A stretch of DNA of 62,763 bases, from contig NZ_BEWG01000133.1 in NCBI RefSeq assembly GCF_002723835.1, positions 1-62,763 of the forward strand, written 5' to 3'. The notes beneath the pieces were generated by a model that was not told the origin of the DNA, did no database searches, and saw only the letters and a program-made list of their open reading frames with translations. The stretch comes from Mycobacterium sp. shizuoka-1 (GTDB lineage: Bacteria > Actinomycetota > Actinomycetes > Mycobacteriales > Mycobacteriaceae). Position numbers and translations under genes: made by a program. Positions 1 to 8,894 of the stretch are shown piece after piece. Numbering within the stretch: position 1 is the first letter of the stretch; each line of letters opens with the position of its first letter.

Positions 1-42
1 GATGTCCCAAGACATAAGTGTCAGCGATGTCCCGAGACACCA
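1..42. repeat. Short direct repeat resembling the end region of an insertion sequence
   Basis: GATGTCCC occurs at 1-8 and again at 26-33, each followed by a purine-rich GACA/GAGACA segment, giving a 25-base period. Read on the minus strand this is a repeated TGTCTYGGGACATC-like motif. From general knowledge, such motifs are common at the ends and upstream of IS481-family elements in actinobacteria. No transposase is inside the window, so this may be the edge of an element to the left or a remnant. Confidence 0.35.
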
Positions 43-78
43 CACGCCGCTGAGCGAACGAAAACGCGCCGAAATCGC

Positions 79-756
79 CTAACTGTTGGCGCTCGAGAGC
101 CCCGCCTTCACCGTTCGAGAGAGATCGTCGGCGATGATCTCGGCCTGGCCGCCCAACAACCCGTCGATGGCCTGCTTGGCCACCACCCCCGGATCGATCT
201 TCTGGTCGGCCGGAATGTAGCTGACCATGTCGGTGTCCATGTACCCGACGTGCAGCGCAGAGACATGAATTTCCCTGGGCGCGAGCTCAGTTCGCAGCGC
301 ATCCGTCATCGCCCAGGCGGCGGCCTTCGCCGCTGAATAGGCTCCCGAAGTCGGCGGGTGCACCCACGCCAATACCGACAGAACGTTGAGTACCGCTCCC
401 CCACCGTTGTTCTCGATGATCGGAACGAATTCGCGGCTGACGTTCAGCGTGCCGAAATAGTGCGTCTCCATCTCCAACCGGATGTCGTCGATCGGCCCGG
501 TGAGCAGATCTGCCCGGGTGGAGACGCCGGCGTTGTTCACCAACACGGTGACGTCGGTGGCGAGCGCTGCCGCGGCGCGTACCGACTCCGGATCGGTGAT
601 GTCCAATTGGATCGGCACCACCCCCGGCAGGTCGATGGTCTCGGGGCGCCGTGCCCCGGCGTACACCTTGGCACCGCGCGCGACGAGCTCGGCGGCGAAT
701 CGGCGTCCCAATCCCCGGTTGGCGCCGGTTACCAGCGCGGTGATCTGCTGCGTCAT
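79..756 (-). CDS. Short-chain dehydrogenase/reductase (SDR), classical type
   Basis: A 225-residue NAD(P)-dependent oxidoreductase of unknown substrate. The Rossmann motif TGANRGLG lies near residues 9-16, NNAG near 74, a serine in the LSVLAW segment and the catalytic YSAAK near residue 140, so all catalytic elements are present. The ATG at 756 was chosen because GAAAGGAC lies just upstream on the coding strand and the protein then begins directly with the first Rossmann strand. A longer frame to 813 exists but adds a non-conserved tail. It is divergent from the MFS gene at 920, with about 160 bases between them, and they may share a control region. The substrate cannot be inferred from sequence. 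Confidence 0.85.
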   Translation of the reverse strand: MTQQITALVTGANRGLGRRFAAELVARGAKVYAGARRPETIDLPGVVPIQLDITDPESVRAAAALATDVTVLVNNAGVSTRADLLTGPIDDIRLEMETHYFGTLNVSREFVPIIENNGGGAVLNVLSVLAWVHPPTSGAYSAAKAAAWAMTDALRTELAPREIHVSALHVGYMDTDMVSYIPADQKIDPGVVAKQAIDGLLGGQAEIIADDLSRTVKAGLSSANS

Positions 757-919
757 CGGAGTTGTCCTTTCCTCGGTCCTTGTTGAGCCGAACACGGACA
801 TGGCTAGGTTCATTCCGGCAGACTCAGACTACCCGCGTCTGGATCTTTGAGCCAATACCTCCCAGCTGCGAGCACACCGGTCGTGGCCGACAGCCATCGG
901 CCGCTTCCACGATGGGGCG

Positions 920-2152
920 ATGCACCATCACACGCACGTCGTCCGTGGCGCCGCAGCGCTCGCGGCGGCCATGGGGATCGGCCGATTCGTCTACACCCCG
1001 ATCTTGCCGATGATGACCGCGCAGGCGGGCGTCACGCCGCATACCGCCGCCACGCTGGCCACCGCCAACTACATCGGATACCTGGCCGGTGCGCTCGCCG
1101 GTTCGGTCTGGCCTCGCCTGGCCAGGTCGGTGGTTGCCTGCCGGATGTCGTTGACCGTCCTCGTGGCCAGTCTTGCAGGAATGCCGTTGGCCGACAACCC
1201 ATTCGAGTGGATTACGTTGCGAACTCTGGCCGGTGCGACCAGTGCGCTGGTGTTCGTCATCGCCGTCAACAACCTGCTGGAGCACCTGCACGGGCGACCG
1301 GCGCACCTGGCCGGCTGGGGATTCGGCGGAGTCGGCGCGGGCATCGCACTCTCGGCGGTCGTGGTCCTGGCCAGCCGACAGTGGCAGGCGGCCTGGTGGA
1401 TCTCCGCGGTGACGGCGGCGGTCTTGGCCGCATTCGCCGCGACGATGCGCCCCGCGCCGCCCGTCCCAGACGCGGTGACCGAGATCCGAGACCGGCAGCC
1501 GCATCGGGCCTTCGTTCTGCTCGCGGTGAGCTACACGCTCGAAGGCGTCGGCTACATCATCGCCGGCACGTTCCTGGTGGCAGCGGTGGCCAAGGACGCA
1601 CCGCACTGGCTGGGCGGAGCGACATGGCTGGTGGTCGGCGTGGCCACGGTGCCATCCGCGGCGCTGTGGGCGGCGTTGAGCGCGCGCTGGTCGCATTCCT
1701 GGCTGCTGGTGACGGCGCTGTGCGCGCAGGCGGCCGGAATCGCGACGGCAGGCATAGTCGGAGGGGTCGCCGCCGCGCTGATCGGCGCCGTGCTCTTCGG
1801 CGGCACCTTCGTCGGGATCAGCACCCTCGCGCTGGCGGCGGCGCGCCTGCTGCGCTATCCGCGGGCAGTGGCACTGCTGACCGCGGGGTACTCGGTCGGC
1901 CAGATCCTGGGACCGGTGGTGGTGAGCCCGCTGTTGCACGACGGTTTCCGGCTTCCGTTGGTGGTGGGCGCCGCGGTGGTCTTAGCCGCCGCCGTGGTCG
2001 CGGGGCTGATGCGGATCGTCGGCGGGCAACCAGACAGTGGCGTCATGCAAGCCGAAGTCGCCGACGTCCCGGGTGAATTCGTCGACCAGGGCGAGAACCG
2101 CCGGGTTGTCGTCACCGCGACGCCACACCAGCGACCACGTCCACAGCGGTGA
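920..2152 (+). CDS. MFS transporter, YbfB/YjiJ-like
   Basis: A 410-residue, very hydrophobic protein with about 12 membrane segments. The N-terminal signature MGIGRFVYTPILPMM is typical of the YbfB/YjiJ branch of the major facilitator superfamily, which is poorly characterised. The last predicted membrane helix ends near residue 370. The remaining C-terminal tail of about 50 residues is hydrophilic and is encoded by the antisense of the convergent LysR gene, so it is probably a run-on tail rather than a conserved domain. GGGG lies six bases before the ATG. Substrate unknown; an efflux role is only an inference from the family. Confidence 0.8.
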   Translation: MHHHTHVVRGAAALAAAMGIGRFVYTPILPMMTAQAGVTPHTAATLATANYIGYLAGALAGSVWPRLARSVVACRMSLTVLVASLAGMPLADNPFEWITLRTLAGATSALVFVIAVNNLLEHLHGRPAHLAGWGFGGVGAGIALSAVVVLASRQWQAAWWISAVTAAVLAAFAATMRPAPPVPDAVTEIRDRQPHRAFVLLAVSYTLEGVGYIIAGTFLVAAVAKDAPHWLGGATWLVVGVATVPSAALWAALSARWSHSWLLVTALCAQAAGIATAGIVGGVAAALIGAVLFGGTFVGISTLALAAARLLRYPRAVALLTAGYSVGQILGPVVVSPLLHDGFRLPLVVGAAVVLAAAVVAGLMRIVGGQPDSGVMQAEVADVPGEFVDQGENRRVVVTATPHQRPRPQR

Positions 2153-2914
2153 CGGGTTGACGATCCGACGGCGCACCAGGTCCTTGGGCAGCGATTCGTT
2201 CTGCCCCTTGGGATTGTTCAGCACCGGACGGCCCAGCCCGCGAACATGTTCGAAGAAGGTCGGGCCGGTGACGCCACCGTCGTCGGTGCGCATGATGCGG
2301 GCGCCGGTGGCGGCGGCGAACTGCTCGGCATAGCGATTCCACGACGACCAGCTGCCGGCATCCGCGTCCACCAACACCACGACGTCGGCGGCCTCGACCG
2401 GCGAATCGTCGGACCCGAGGTCAAGTGCGTACAGCCGGTCCACGCCCAGCAGTCGCGCATGGAGCGACAACTCGTCCACGTCGCTGTTCTGCACCCAACA
2501 GATGGCCAGGTCGAGGCTGCCGTCGGCGACCCGCGCGGCCTGGGTATGCGATGGCAGCACCCAGGTGTCCACCCGCAGCTGCGCGACGCCGGCCGCCCGC
2601 TCCGACCAATCGGTCGGGCACCAGTTGACGTACCCGAGACGGACCGGTTGAGATTGGCCGAGATTCGCAGCGCGCCTGCGTAATTCATCGGCCTGGGCGA
2701 TCAACGCGCGGGCTTGCGGCAACAGCGCCGATCCGGCCGGGGTGAGAGCGACCGAGCGGCGGTCACGATCGAAGAGGGTCACCTTGAGGTCCCGCTCGAG
2801 GGCCTTGATCTGCTGGGACAGTGACGGGCCCGCGATGCGCAGCCGCAGGGCCGCGCGGCCGAAGTTCAATTCGTCGGCCACGGTCACGAAGTAGCGCAGC
2901 TGCCGCAACTCCAT
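1982..2914 (-). CDS. LysR-family transcriptional regulator
   Basis: A 310-residue regulator. The N-terminal helix-turn-helix (residues 1-60, starting MELRQLRYFVTVADE, with SLSQQIKALERDL as recognition region) is followed by a substrate-binding-type effector domain. It is divergent from the SDR at 3032, which together with the SnoaL-like gene is its most likely target. The 3' end overlaps the MFS gene antiparallel by 171 bases. A CCTCCC-AGCA-GGGAGG dyad lies in the divergent spacer. Effector unknown. Confidence 0.85.
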   Translation of the reverse strand: MELRQLRYFVTVADELNFGRAALRLRIAGPSLSQQIKALERDLKVTLFDRDRRSVALTPAGSALLPQARALIAQADELRRRAANLGQSQPVRLGYVNWCPTDWSERAAGVAQLRVDTWVLPSHTQAARVADGSLDLAICWVQNSDVDELSLHARLLGVDRLYALDLGSDDSPVEAADVVVLVDADAGSWSSWNRYAEQFAAATGARIMRTDDGGVTGPTFFEHVRGLGRPVLNNPKGQNESLPKDLVRRRIVNPSPLWTWSLVWRRGDDNPAVLALVDEFTRDVGDFGLHDATVWLPADDPHQPRDHGGG

Positions 2915-2936
2915 CGCTGCAGCCTAGTAGGCGCAG

Positions 2937-2952
2937 CCTCCCAGCAGGGAGG
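2937..2952. promoter_or_regulatory. Inverted repeat in the LysR/SDR divergent spacer
   Basis: CCTCCC-AGCA-GGGAGG is a perfect 6-base-arm dyad 22 bases upstream of the LysR start and 80 bases upstream of the SDR start. It may be part of the LysR operator. It does not show a clean T-N11-A core, so the assignment is weak. Confidence 0.35.
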
Positions 2953-3031
2953 TGATCCGTCCTCCCCGACCGGCATCGACCCCCGGCCCTGCGCGTTGAG
3001 CGAGGCACACAACGAAGGAAGGATTCCAACG

Positions 3032-3736
3032 ATGGACACTCCAACTCGGGTCGCCGTCATCACCGGTGCCTCCCAAGGCATCGGCGCAGGCCTGGTTCAG
3101 GGCTATCGCGGGCTGGGCTACGCGGTCGTCGCGAACTCCCGCACCATCGGCGCGAGCAATGACCCGCTTATCCGCACCGTCGCGGGCGACATCTCCGAGC
3201 CCGGCGTCGGGCAGCGGGTCATCGACGCCGCGCTGCAGCGGTTCGGTCGCGTCGACACGGTGGTCAACAACGCCGGCATTTTCATCCCCAAACCGTTCAC
3301 CGAATACACCGATGCCGACTACGACGCCATCACCGGGGTCAACGTGCGCGGCTTCTTCGAGGTGAGCCGGGCCGCGCTGCGCGTGATGGAGTCCGACGGC
3401 CACCTCGTCACCATCTCCACCAGCCTGGTGGATCAGGCCAACTCGCAGGTGCCCTCGGCGCTGGCCTCGCTGACGAAGGGTGGTCTCAACGCGGCGACCA
3501 AGGCGCTGGCCGTCGAGTACGCCGGCCGCGGGATCCGCGTCAACGCGGTAGCGCTCGGTGTCGTCAGCACGCCGATGCACGACCCGTCGACACATGAAGC
3601 CCTCGCCGGACTCAATCCGATGGGCAGGCTCGGCACCGTCGACGACGTCGTCGAGGCGGTGCTGTACCTGGAGCGGGCGGGCTTCGTCACCGGGGAGATC
3701 CTGCACGCGGACGGCGGCCAAAGTGCCGGACATTGA
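3032..3736 (+). CDS. SDR-family protein lacking the catalytic tyrosine
   Basis: A 234-residue SDR. The ATG at 3032 is preceded by GAAGGAAGGA. TGASQGIG (dinucleotide binding) and NNAG are present, and a serine lies in the TISTSLVD segment. The usual YxxxK reads ASLTK: the lysine is kept but the tyrosine position is alanine. The same substitution occurs in a recognisable subgroup of bacterial SDRs. The gene overlaps the downstream SnoaL-like gene by 14 bases, so they are probably co-translated. The divergent LysR at 2914 probably regulates it. It may not be a conventional oxidoreductase. Confidence 0.82.
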   Translation: MDTPTRVAVITGASQGIGAGLVQGYRGLGYAVVANSRTIGASNDPLIRTVAGDISEPGVGQRVIDAALQRFGRVDTVVNNAGIFIPKPFTEYTDADYDAITGVNVRGFFEVSRAALRVMESDGHLVTISTSLVDQANSQVPSALASLTKGGLNAATKALAVEYAGRGIRVNAVALGVVSTPMHDPSTHEALAGLNPMGRLGTVDDVVEAVLYLERAGFVTGEILHADGGQSAGH

Positions 3737-4091
3737 GCAGATCCTGCGCGGGGTGCTGGATCAGTGGAAACGCGGGATCGACACGCACCACCCGCACTCG
3801 GTGGCAGCGTTGTTCGCCGACGACGCGATCTTCCAGGGACTTCGTCCGTTCAGTGTCGGGCCTGCGGGAGTGTTGGACTATTACGACTCCCAGCCGGCCG
3901 GCATGGCCGTCGACTACCGGATCCTGGCGGCCCGCCGGCTCGGCGACCACGCGGTGCTGGGCTACTTGGCCGCCACGTTCACGTTCAGGGAGCGGGATCC
4001 GCTCGAGTTGCGCGTCGGCGTCGTCGTCACCAATACCGGTGCCGGCTGGCGGATCGCCTACTACCAGGCCGGCCCCACACCGGATCAGTGA
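3723..4091 (+). CDS. SnoaL-like / NTF2-fold protein
   Basis: A 122-residue protein in the second position of the SDR operon. Its GTG start at 3723 lies inside the end of the SDR gene (stop 3736). An early helix (IEQILRGVLDQWKRGIDTH) is followed by a HSVAALFADDAIFQG strand-turn and C-terminal beta strands, the usual pattern of the cone-shaped NTF2/SgcJ family. Members are small-molecule isomerases, hydrolases or binding proteins. An in-frame extension upstream belongs to the other reading frame of the SDR and is not used. The last 7 bases overlap the convergent DUF732 gene. Confidence 0.7.
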   Translation: MPDIEQILRGVLDQWKRGIDTHHPHSVAALFADDAIFQGLRPFSVGPAGVLDYYDSQPAGMAVDYRILAARRLGDHAVLGYLAATFTFRERDPLELRVGVVVTNTGAGWRIAYYQAGPTPDQ

Positions 4092-4975
4092 CCGAGCTTG
4101 ATCTGAACGCCGTGTCCGCGCAGCTGGTCGAAGCTGTAGCTGAATTCCCCGCGCCGACCCACGGAGACCACGTAGCGGTCCTGCCCCTCGGTGATACGGA
4201 AGGTGAAGGAGAACGTGCAGGTGGCGTTGTTGCCGGTCCCAGGGCCTAGCGCCGTCGAGGTGAGGATCTCGCCGGTACCGTTCTTGACCGTCACCGGCGT
4301 GCTGCGCCCGACGTCGGCATAGCCGTCGATCCCGTGGCAGGTCTGGCCGTCGGCTTCGATCGCTCCCGTGCCGAGACTGTCGGTCAGGACGAAAACCCCT
4401 GAGATGTCCGCTGATTCGAGTAGGCGAAAGCCCTTGTTGAACTGCGGGCAGAAGGTGTCGACGGCGATCTTGTCACCCAACACGCCCTGCTGCGGACCAC
4501 CGTGTTCGAGCCGGGTGCAGACGTCGTGGCCGTGGGCGACGGCGTTGGCCTCCGAATTGAACTGGCTCATCAGCCCGGCGGTCTCCAGCGCTTGGACGTA
4601 CTCGACGTCGGGTGACGGTGCCGGCCGATGCCGCGCCCACAACAATCCGCCGATCACCGCGCCGACCATCACGAGGACCGCGGTCGTCACACCCGTCGCC
4701 AGCCAGGTCGACCGGATGCTGAACCGCGCCGCAGGCACCTGCACGTAGTCGGGCAGAAGCCGGCCGCCGGTCGGGTCGTCGGACTCGTTCCTGCCGTTGC
4801 GCACCCGGTTGGTCGGCCGGCCCGCCACGTAATAGCGCCCCTCGTGACGCGCGGTGGGATCCGGTCGCCATCCGGTTGATGCGCCCGCCGTCGCGACTCC
4901 CCCGCAGCGCGCGCATGTACCAGTACCGTCGAGGTCAGCCCCGCAATAAGGGCAGGCCGTCGGCGCTCCGGTCAT
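4085..4975 (-). CDS. Zinc-ribbon, single-pass membrane protein with DUF732 domain
   Basis: A 296-residue protein of mycobacterial type. Cys8, Cys11, Cys21 and Cys24 form an N-terminal CxxC...CxxC zinc ribbon. A charged linker and one membrane helix (about residues 91-113) follow. A DUF732 segment begins DVEYVQALETAGL and contains a cysteine pair (VCTRLEHGG and DTFCPQF). A C-terminal extracytoplasmic domain has two more cysteines (QTCHG, ATCTFSF). DUF732 proteins are usually secreted and of unknown function; the cytoplasmic zinc ribbon plus external DUF732 arrangement suggests a membrane-anchored binding or signalling role, which is inference. Confidence 0.75.
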   Translation of the reverse strand: MTGAPTACPYCGADLDGTGTCARCGGVATAGASTGWRPDPTARHEGRYYVAGRPTNRVRNGRNESDDPTGGRLLPDYVQVPAARFSIRSTWLATGVTTAVLVMVGAVIGGLLWARHRPAPSPDVEYVQALETAGLMSQFNSEANAVAHGHDVCTRLEHGGPQQGVLGDKIAVDTFCPQFNKGFRLLESADISGVFVLTDSLGTGAIEADGQTCHGIDGYADVGRSTPVTVKNGTGEILTSTALGPGTGNNATCTFSFTFRITEGQDRYVVSVGRRGEFSYSFDQLRGHGVQIKLGH

Positions 4976-5109
4976 CGCTCACCCCAACCGCCGTGCGCTC
5001 GGTTCTCTGGACAGCCGAATCGTATCGGCGTGTCTTGCCACGTGGCGCGCGCGTTACTGTGCTGGGGTCGGCGTCAGCGAACTCGCGAACAGAAAAGTTG
5101 AGCATATTC

Positions 5110-6141
5110 ATGACCGCACCTGCAGATACGTCTCCGCTCGAAGCACGGGTCGGCGCCTACTACCAGATGGACGGGACCTATCTGGTCGGCCGTGAGAAGC
5201 TGCGCGAATACGCCCGCGCGGTGCAGGACTACCACCCGGCCCACTGGGATCTCGCCGCCGCCGCCGAGCTGGGGTATCCGGACGTGATCGCGCCGCTGAC
5301 GTTCACCTCCGCGCCGGGCATGCAGTGCAATCGGCGCATGTTCGAAGAGATCGTCGTCGGCTACGACACCTACCTGCAGACCGAAGAGGTCTTCGAACAG
5401 CATCGCCCGATCGTGGCCGGGGACGAACTGGTCATCGACGTCGAGCTGACCTCGGTCCGCCGGACCGCCGGCCGGGACTTCATCACCGTGACGAACACGT
5501 TCACCGACACCGCCGGCGAGCGGGTGCACACGCTGCACACCACCGTCGTCGGGGTGACCGGCGAGGACATCGATGCCGGGGTCAAGGCGGCCGTTCAGAA
5601 CGCCATGATGCACGACATGAACATCCTCGACATCCCTGGCTCGGATGGCGAGTACCAGAAGCAGGTCCGCCCCGAGGGCGAGATCCGCATCTCCTCCGGC
5701 GGGCTGACCCGCACTCCGGGCACCCGCAGTTTCGACGACGTGACGGTCGGCGAGGAACTCGAAGCGCACCACACCCGGCTCTCGCGCGGTGACCTGGTGA
5801 ACTACGCGGGCGTGGCCGGCGATGCCAACCCGATCCACTGGGACGAGGCGATCGCCAAACTCGCCGGCCTGCCCGACGTGATCGCCCATGGAATGCTCAC
5901 CATGGGCCTGGGCGCCGGGTTCCACTCGGCATGGTCGGGCGATCCGGGTGCGGTGACCCGATTCGCCGTGCGGCTGTCCCAACCCGCGGTGGTGTCGGCC
6001 AAACAGGGCGCCGACATCGAGTTCACCGGGAAGGTCAAGTCACTCGACCCGGAAACCCGTTCGGGTGTAGTGCTGATCGGCGCCAAGTCCGACGGCAAGA
6101 AGATCTTCGGCCTGGCGACGATGGGCGTGCGTTTCCGCTAG
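5110..6141 (+). CDS. Fused HadA/HadB-type (3R)-hydroxyacyl dehydratase, double hot-dog
   Basis: A 343-residue protein with two hot-dog folds. The N-terminal FAS1-like/HadA half covers about residues 15-160 and the C-terminal MaoC/HadB half about 205-340. The hydratase 2 motif is in the second half: DANPIHWDEAIAKLAG supplies the catalytic Asp and His, followed by VIAHGML. In mycobacteria such enzymes dehydrate (3R)-hydroxyacyl thioesters in fatty or mycolic acid synthesis; the single-chain form parallels the separate HadA and HadB subunits. The ATG at 5110 was chosen because homology begins there; a longer open frame upstream is not conserved in character. The ribosome site is weak. Confidence 0.82.
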   Translation: MTAPADTSPLEARVGAYYQMDGTYLVGREKLREYARAVQDYHPAHWDLAAAAELGYPDVIAPLTFTSAPGMQCNRRMFEEIVVGYDTYLQTEEVFEQHRPIVAGDELVIDVELTSVRRTAGRDFITVTNTFTDTAGERVHTLHTTVVGVTGEDIDAGVKAAVQNAMMHDMNILDIPGSDGEYQKQVRPEGEIRISSGGLTRTPGTRSFDDVTVGEELEAHHTRLSRGDLVNYAGVAGDANPIHWDEAIAKLAGLPDVIAHGMLTMGLGAGFHSAWSGDPGAVTRFAVRLSQPAVVSAKQGADIEFTGKVKSLDPETRSGVVLIGAKSDGKKIFGLATMGVRFR

Positions 6142-6199
6142 ATGTGACACCCGGGTCAATCGTGTGCGGCCTGGCTGGTGGTGGGTTCTACTAGTCGCC

Positions 6200-8314
6200 A
6201 TGTGGTTCGAGGGGGACGGCGAGCCCCTCTCCGATGACCGGCCGGCTATCCCCGTCGATCTGGTCCGCAGCCTGCTGGCGCTGTTGCGAACCCGACTCGG
6301 CCTGGACACCGCCTGGCTGTCCTCCTTTCGCGGGGGCATGCAGACCTTCGACGTGCTCGACGGCGACACCACAACGGTCAAGCTCGCCCCCGGCGACCAG
6401 ACTTCGCTGGCCGATTCGTATTGCGTGCGGGTCATCGACGGGCGCCTGCCGGCGATCATCCCGGACACCGCCGCCAATCAGACCACTGACGCCTTGGCGG
6501 TCACCCGCGAGCTGAGTCTGGGCGCCTACGTCGGTGTCCCGGTGACCAGCCCGGCCGGCGCGACCGTCGGGATGGTCTGCGCGGTAAGCCCAGAGGCCAA
6601 GCCGTATCTCGCCGATGCCGACCTGCGCATCGTCAAACAGGTCGCCGATCTGATCGGGACGCTGATCGCCGCCCCGGGTCACAGTCCGGACACCACTGCC
6701 GCTCAACGCGCAGCCATCCGGAAAGTGGTGTCCCAGCGCGATTTCGAGGTGGTCTTCCAACCGATACACGACGTCACCTCCGGCAAGGTGATCGGGGTGG
6801 AGGCGCTGGCCCGGTTTCCGCGCGCACCGTTTCGCCCCGACGCATTCCTCGCCCAGGCCGCACTGCTGGGCCTGGGCGTCGAACTGGAGACGGCGATCCT
6901 CACTCGCGTGATCGCCAAACTGCCTCAACTGCCCCACGAGGTGTTCGTCGCGGTGAATCTCTCCCCCGGCGCGGCGTTGGCAGTACCGTGGCCTACGCTG
7001 CTCGCCGGCACCGATCCGTCGCGAATCGTCCTGGAAATCACCGAGCACGACGCCGTCCTGGATTACGGCGCCCTCGAGGAAGCCTTGGAGCCGTGCCGAT
7101 CTCGCGGCGTGCGGGTGGCGGTCGATGATGTCGGTGCGGGCTTTTCGTCGTTCTCCCATGTCCTGGAGCTCAGTCCCGAGTTCGTCAAGATCGACCACTC
7201 GATCACCCGCAACATCGACATCGATGACGCGCGCCGACGGCTGGCACATGCCATCGCCGAGCTCGCCGGCCAGATGGGCGCCAGCGTGATCGCCGAAGGT
7301 GTGGAGAATCAAGGCGAGCTCGACGCCGTCGCCGCGGTGGGGATCACCGCAGCCCAAGGCTATTTCCTCAGCCGGCCACGGCCGCTGGGTCACGGATTCG
7401 AGCCCGCCGAAGTCACCGCGGCGCCCGCGGACCTGCTCCGCGCGGAGGTCGACCTGCTCGGTGAGCGACGTTTCGAACTGGCGCTCGCGCATTCACCCAT
7501 CGGGATGGCCGTCGTCGGGCTGGACGGAACCTTCTTGCGCACCAACCGGGCCCTGCGCACCATGCTCGGCTACAGCAAACGGGAGCTGGCCGAACTCACG
7601 TTTCAGGAGATCACCCATCCCGACGACCTGGATGCCGACGTGGCGCTGCTGACCGAGTGCCTCGAGGGCCGCCGGCGGTCCTACCGGATAGACAAGCGCT
7701 ACATCGCGGCCGACGGACACATCGTGTGGGGCGCGCTGACCGTCGTGATCGTCAACGCGCAGCGAGACCGGCCGCGCTACTTCGTATCTCAGATCGTCGA
7801 TGTGACCGCCGACCGTGCCCGCGAGGCCGATCTGGCCCGCCAGGCCGCCACCGATCCACTGACCGCGCTGGCCAACCGATCGGCCGGGTGGAGCCGTCTG
7901 GAGGAGCTCGAGGCCAGTGGCTCGGGCTACGGGGTGCTGTTCTGCGACATCGAACGCTTCAAGTCCGTGAACGACCAGCACGGGCACCGAGCCGGCGACC
8001 GGCTGCTGACCGAGGTGGCGGCCCGGTTGCGTGCGGCGGCCGGTGCCGACGACATGGTCGCCCGCTGGGGTGGCGACGAATTTCTGGTGATCACCGATGC
8101 CGTCGACGACCCGGCGTTGACCCGGCTGGCCGACCGGATCACCGATGTTCTGCACGAACCGGTTTCGCTCGGTGCCGATGACCTGGTTGCGGTCGGGATG
8201 ACCATCGGCTGCGCGGCCCACCGGCCCGGCGACGGGCGCTCCATCGATACGGTCCTCGATCTCGCCGATCGCGCCATGTACGAGAAGCGACGGCCCCGGG
8301 GCGGCCTGCGCTGA
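6200..8314 (+). CDS. GAF-EAL-PAS-GGDEF cyclic-di-GMP turnover protein
   Basis: About 704 residues with four domains. GAF (about 15-155) is followed by an EAL phosphodiesterase (about 165-400). All visible EAL catalytic residues are kept: VEALARF, VNLSP, EITEHD, DDVGAGFSSF, EFVKID, AEGVEN and AQGYF. A PAS domain (about 430-545) begins LALAHSPIGMAVV. A C-terminal GGDEF diguanylate cyclase contains RWGGDEF. The usual RxxD inhibitory I-site is GADD here, so product feedback is probably lost. Both activities look intact. The domain order, with EAL before GGDEF, is the reverse of the common GGDEF-EAL tandem. The start at 6200 is tentative; a 12-residue longer form begins at 6164. Confidence 0.9.
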   Translation: MWFEGDGEPLSDDRPAIPVDLVRSLLALLRTRLGLDTAWLSSFRGGMQTFDVLDGDTTTVKLAPGDQTSLADSYCVRVIDGRLPAIIPDTAANQTTDALAVTRELSLGAYVGVPVTSPAGATVGMVCAVSPEAKPYLADADLRIVKQVADLIGTLIAAPGHSPDTTAAQRAAIRKVVSQRDFEVVFQPIHDVTSGKVIGVEALARFPRAPFRPDAFLAQAALLGLGVELETAILTRVIAKLPQLPHEVFVAVNLSPGAALAVPWPTLLAGTDPSRIVLEITEHDAVLDYGALEEALEPCRSRGVRVAVDDVGAGFSSFSHVLELSPEFVKIDHSITRNIDIDDARRRLAHAIAELAGQMGASVIAEGVENQGELDAVAAVGITAAQGYFLSRPRPLGHGFEPAEVTAAPADLLRAEVDLLGERRFELALAHSPIGMAVVGLDGTFLRTNRALRTMLGYSKRELAELTFQEITHPDDLDADVALLTECLEGRRRSYRIDKRYIAADGHIVWGALTVVIVNAQRDRPRYFVSQIVDVTADRAREADLARQAATDPLTALANRSAGWSRLEELEASGSGYGVLFCDIERFKSVNDQHGHRAGDRLLTEVAARLRAAAGADDMVARWGGDEFLVITDAVDDPALTRLADRITDVLHEPVSLGADDLVAVGMTIGCAAHRPGDGRSIDTVLDLADRAMYEKRRPRGGLR

Positions 8315-8409
8315 CAGTGGCTGTACCCGGAGAATCCCGCCCCGGGAAGATCACTCGGATGCGGTAGCGTTCTAGGGGGTGCGCGCATGCTGAGCGAAGG
8401 AGCGACCAC

Positions 8410-8889
8410 GTGAATCTCGGACCGTGGGGAGACCTCACCATTTTCGCGGGCGTCATGGAAATCGTCTTCGCCACAGGCGTATTCGTCTACATCGGCCGTC
8501 TCGAGCGGCGCACCTCCCACCCCCTCGGTGACCAGGTGGGTGCCCACAAAGCGGTGCTGGCCAAGGTCCGCAAGCGCGCGCCGCTGACCCGCGACGAATT
8601 CGACTATGCGACCGAACTGGTCGCCGACGCACGCTCCCCGCTGGCCTACGCGATGCCGGCGGCTTTGTTCACCATGGGGCTGTTCTACGTGGTGGGCTGC
8701 CTGTTCATGCTGCATCTCGACGGCGGCCACCCGTCGTTCCGCACGTTCATCGGCGGCATTCCGATGCTGACATCGATGAACATCGCTGCCCAGTTGCGCC
8801 GGGTCGCCGGGATGAAACACAAGCTGGCCGGCATCGAGGTGCTGGAAGCCCAGCCTGGTGAGCCACTCACTTCCGTTGGCAGGAGCTGA
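8410..8889 (+). CDS. Small membrane protein of unknown function
   Basis: A 159-residue protein with a GTG start at 8410 preceded by AAGGAG. Two clear membrane segments are visible (about residues 9-30 and 82-106), with a possible third near 115-135. Between them is a basic, charged cytoplasmic-type loop (LERRTSHPLGDQVGAHKAVLAK). No known domain recognised. It lies 95 bases after the cyclic-di-GMP gene on the same strand, which could place it in the same unit but does not establish a link. Confidence 0.6.
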   Translation: MNLGPWGDLTIFAGVMEIVFATGVFVYIGRLERRTSHPLGDQVGAHKAVLAKVRKRAPLTRDEFDYATELVADARSPLAYAMPAALFTMGLFYVVGCLFMLHLDGGHPSFRTFIGGIPMLTSMNIAAQLRRVAGMKHKLAGIEVLEAQPGEPLTSVGRS

Positions 8890-8894
8890 CTTTC

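Noticed and set aside
824..1939. A 371-residue frame opposite the MFS gene
   Set aside because: Arg/Asp/His-rich shadow without any known domain.
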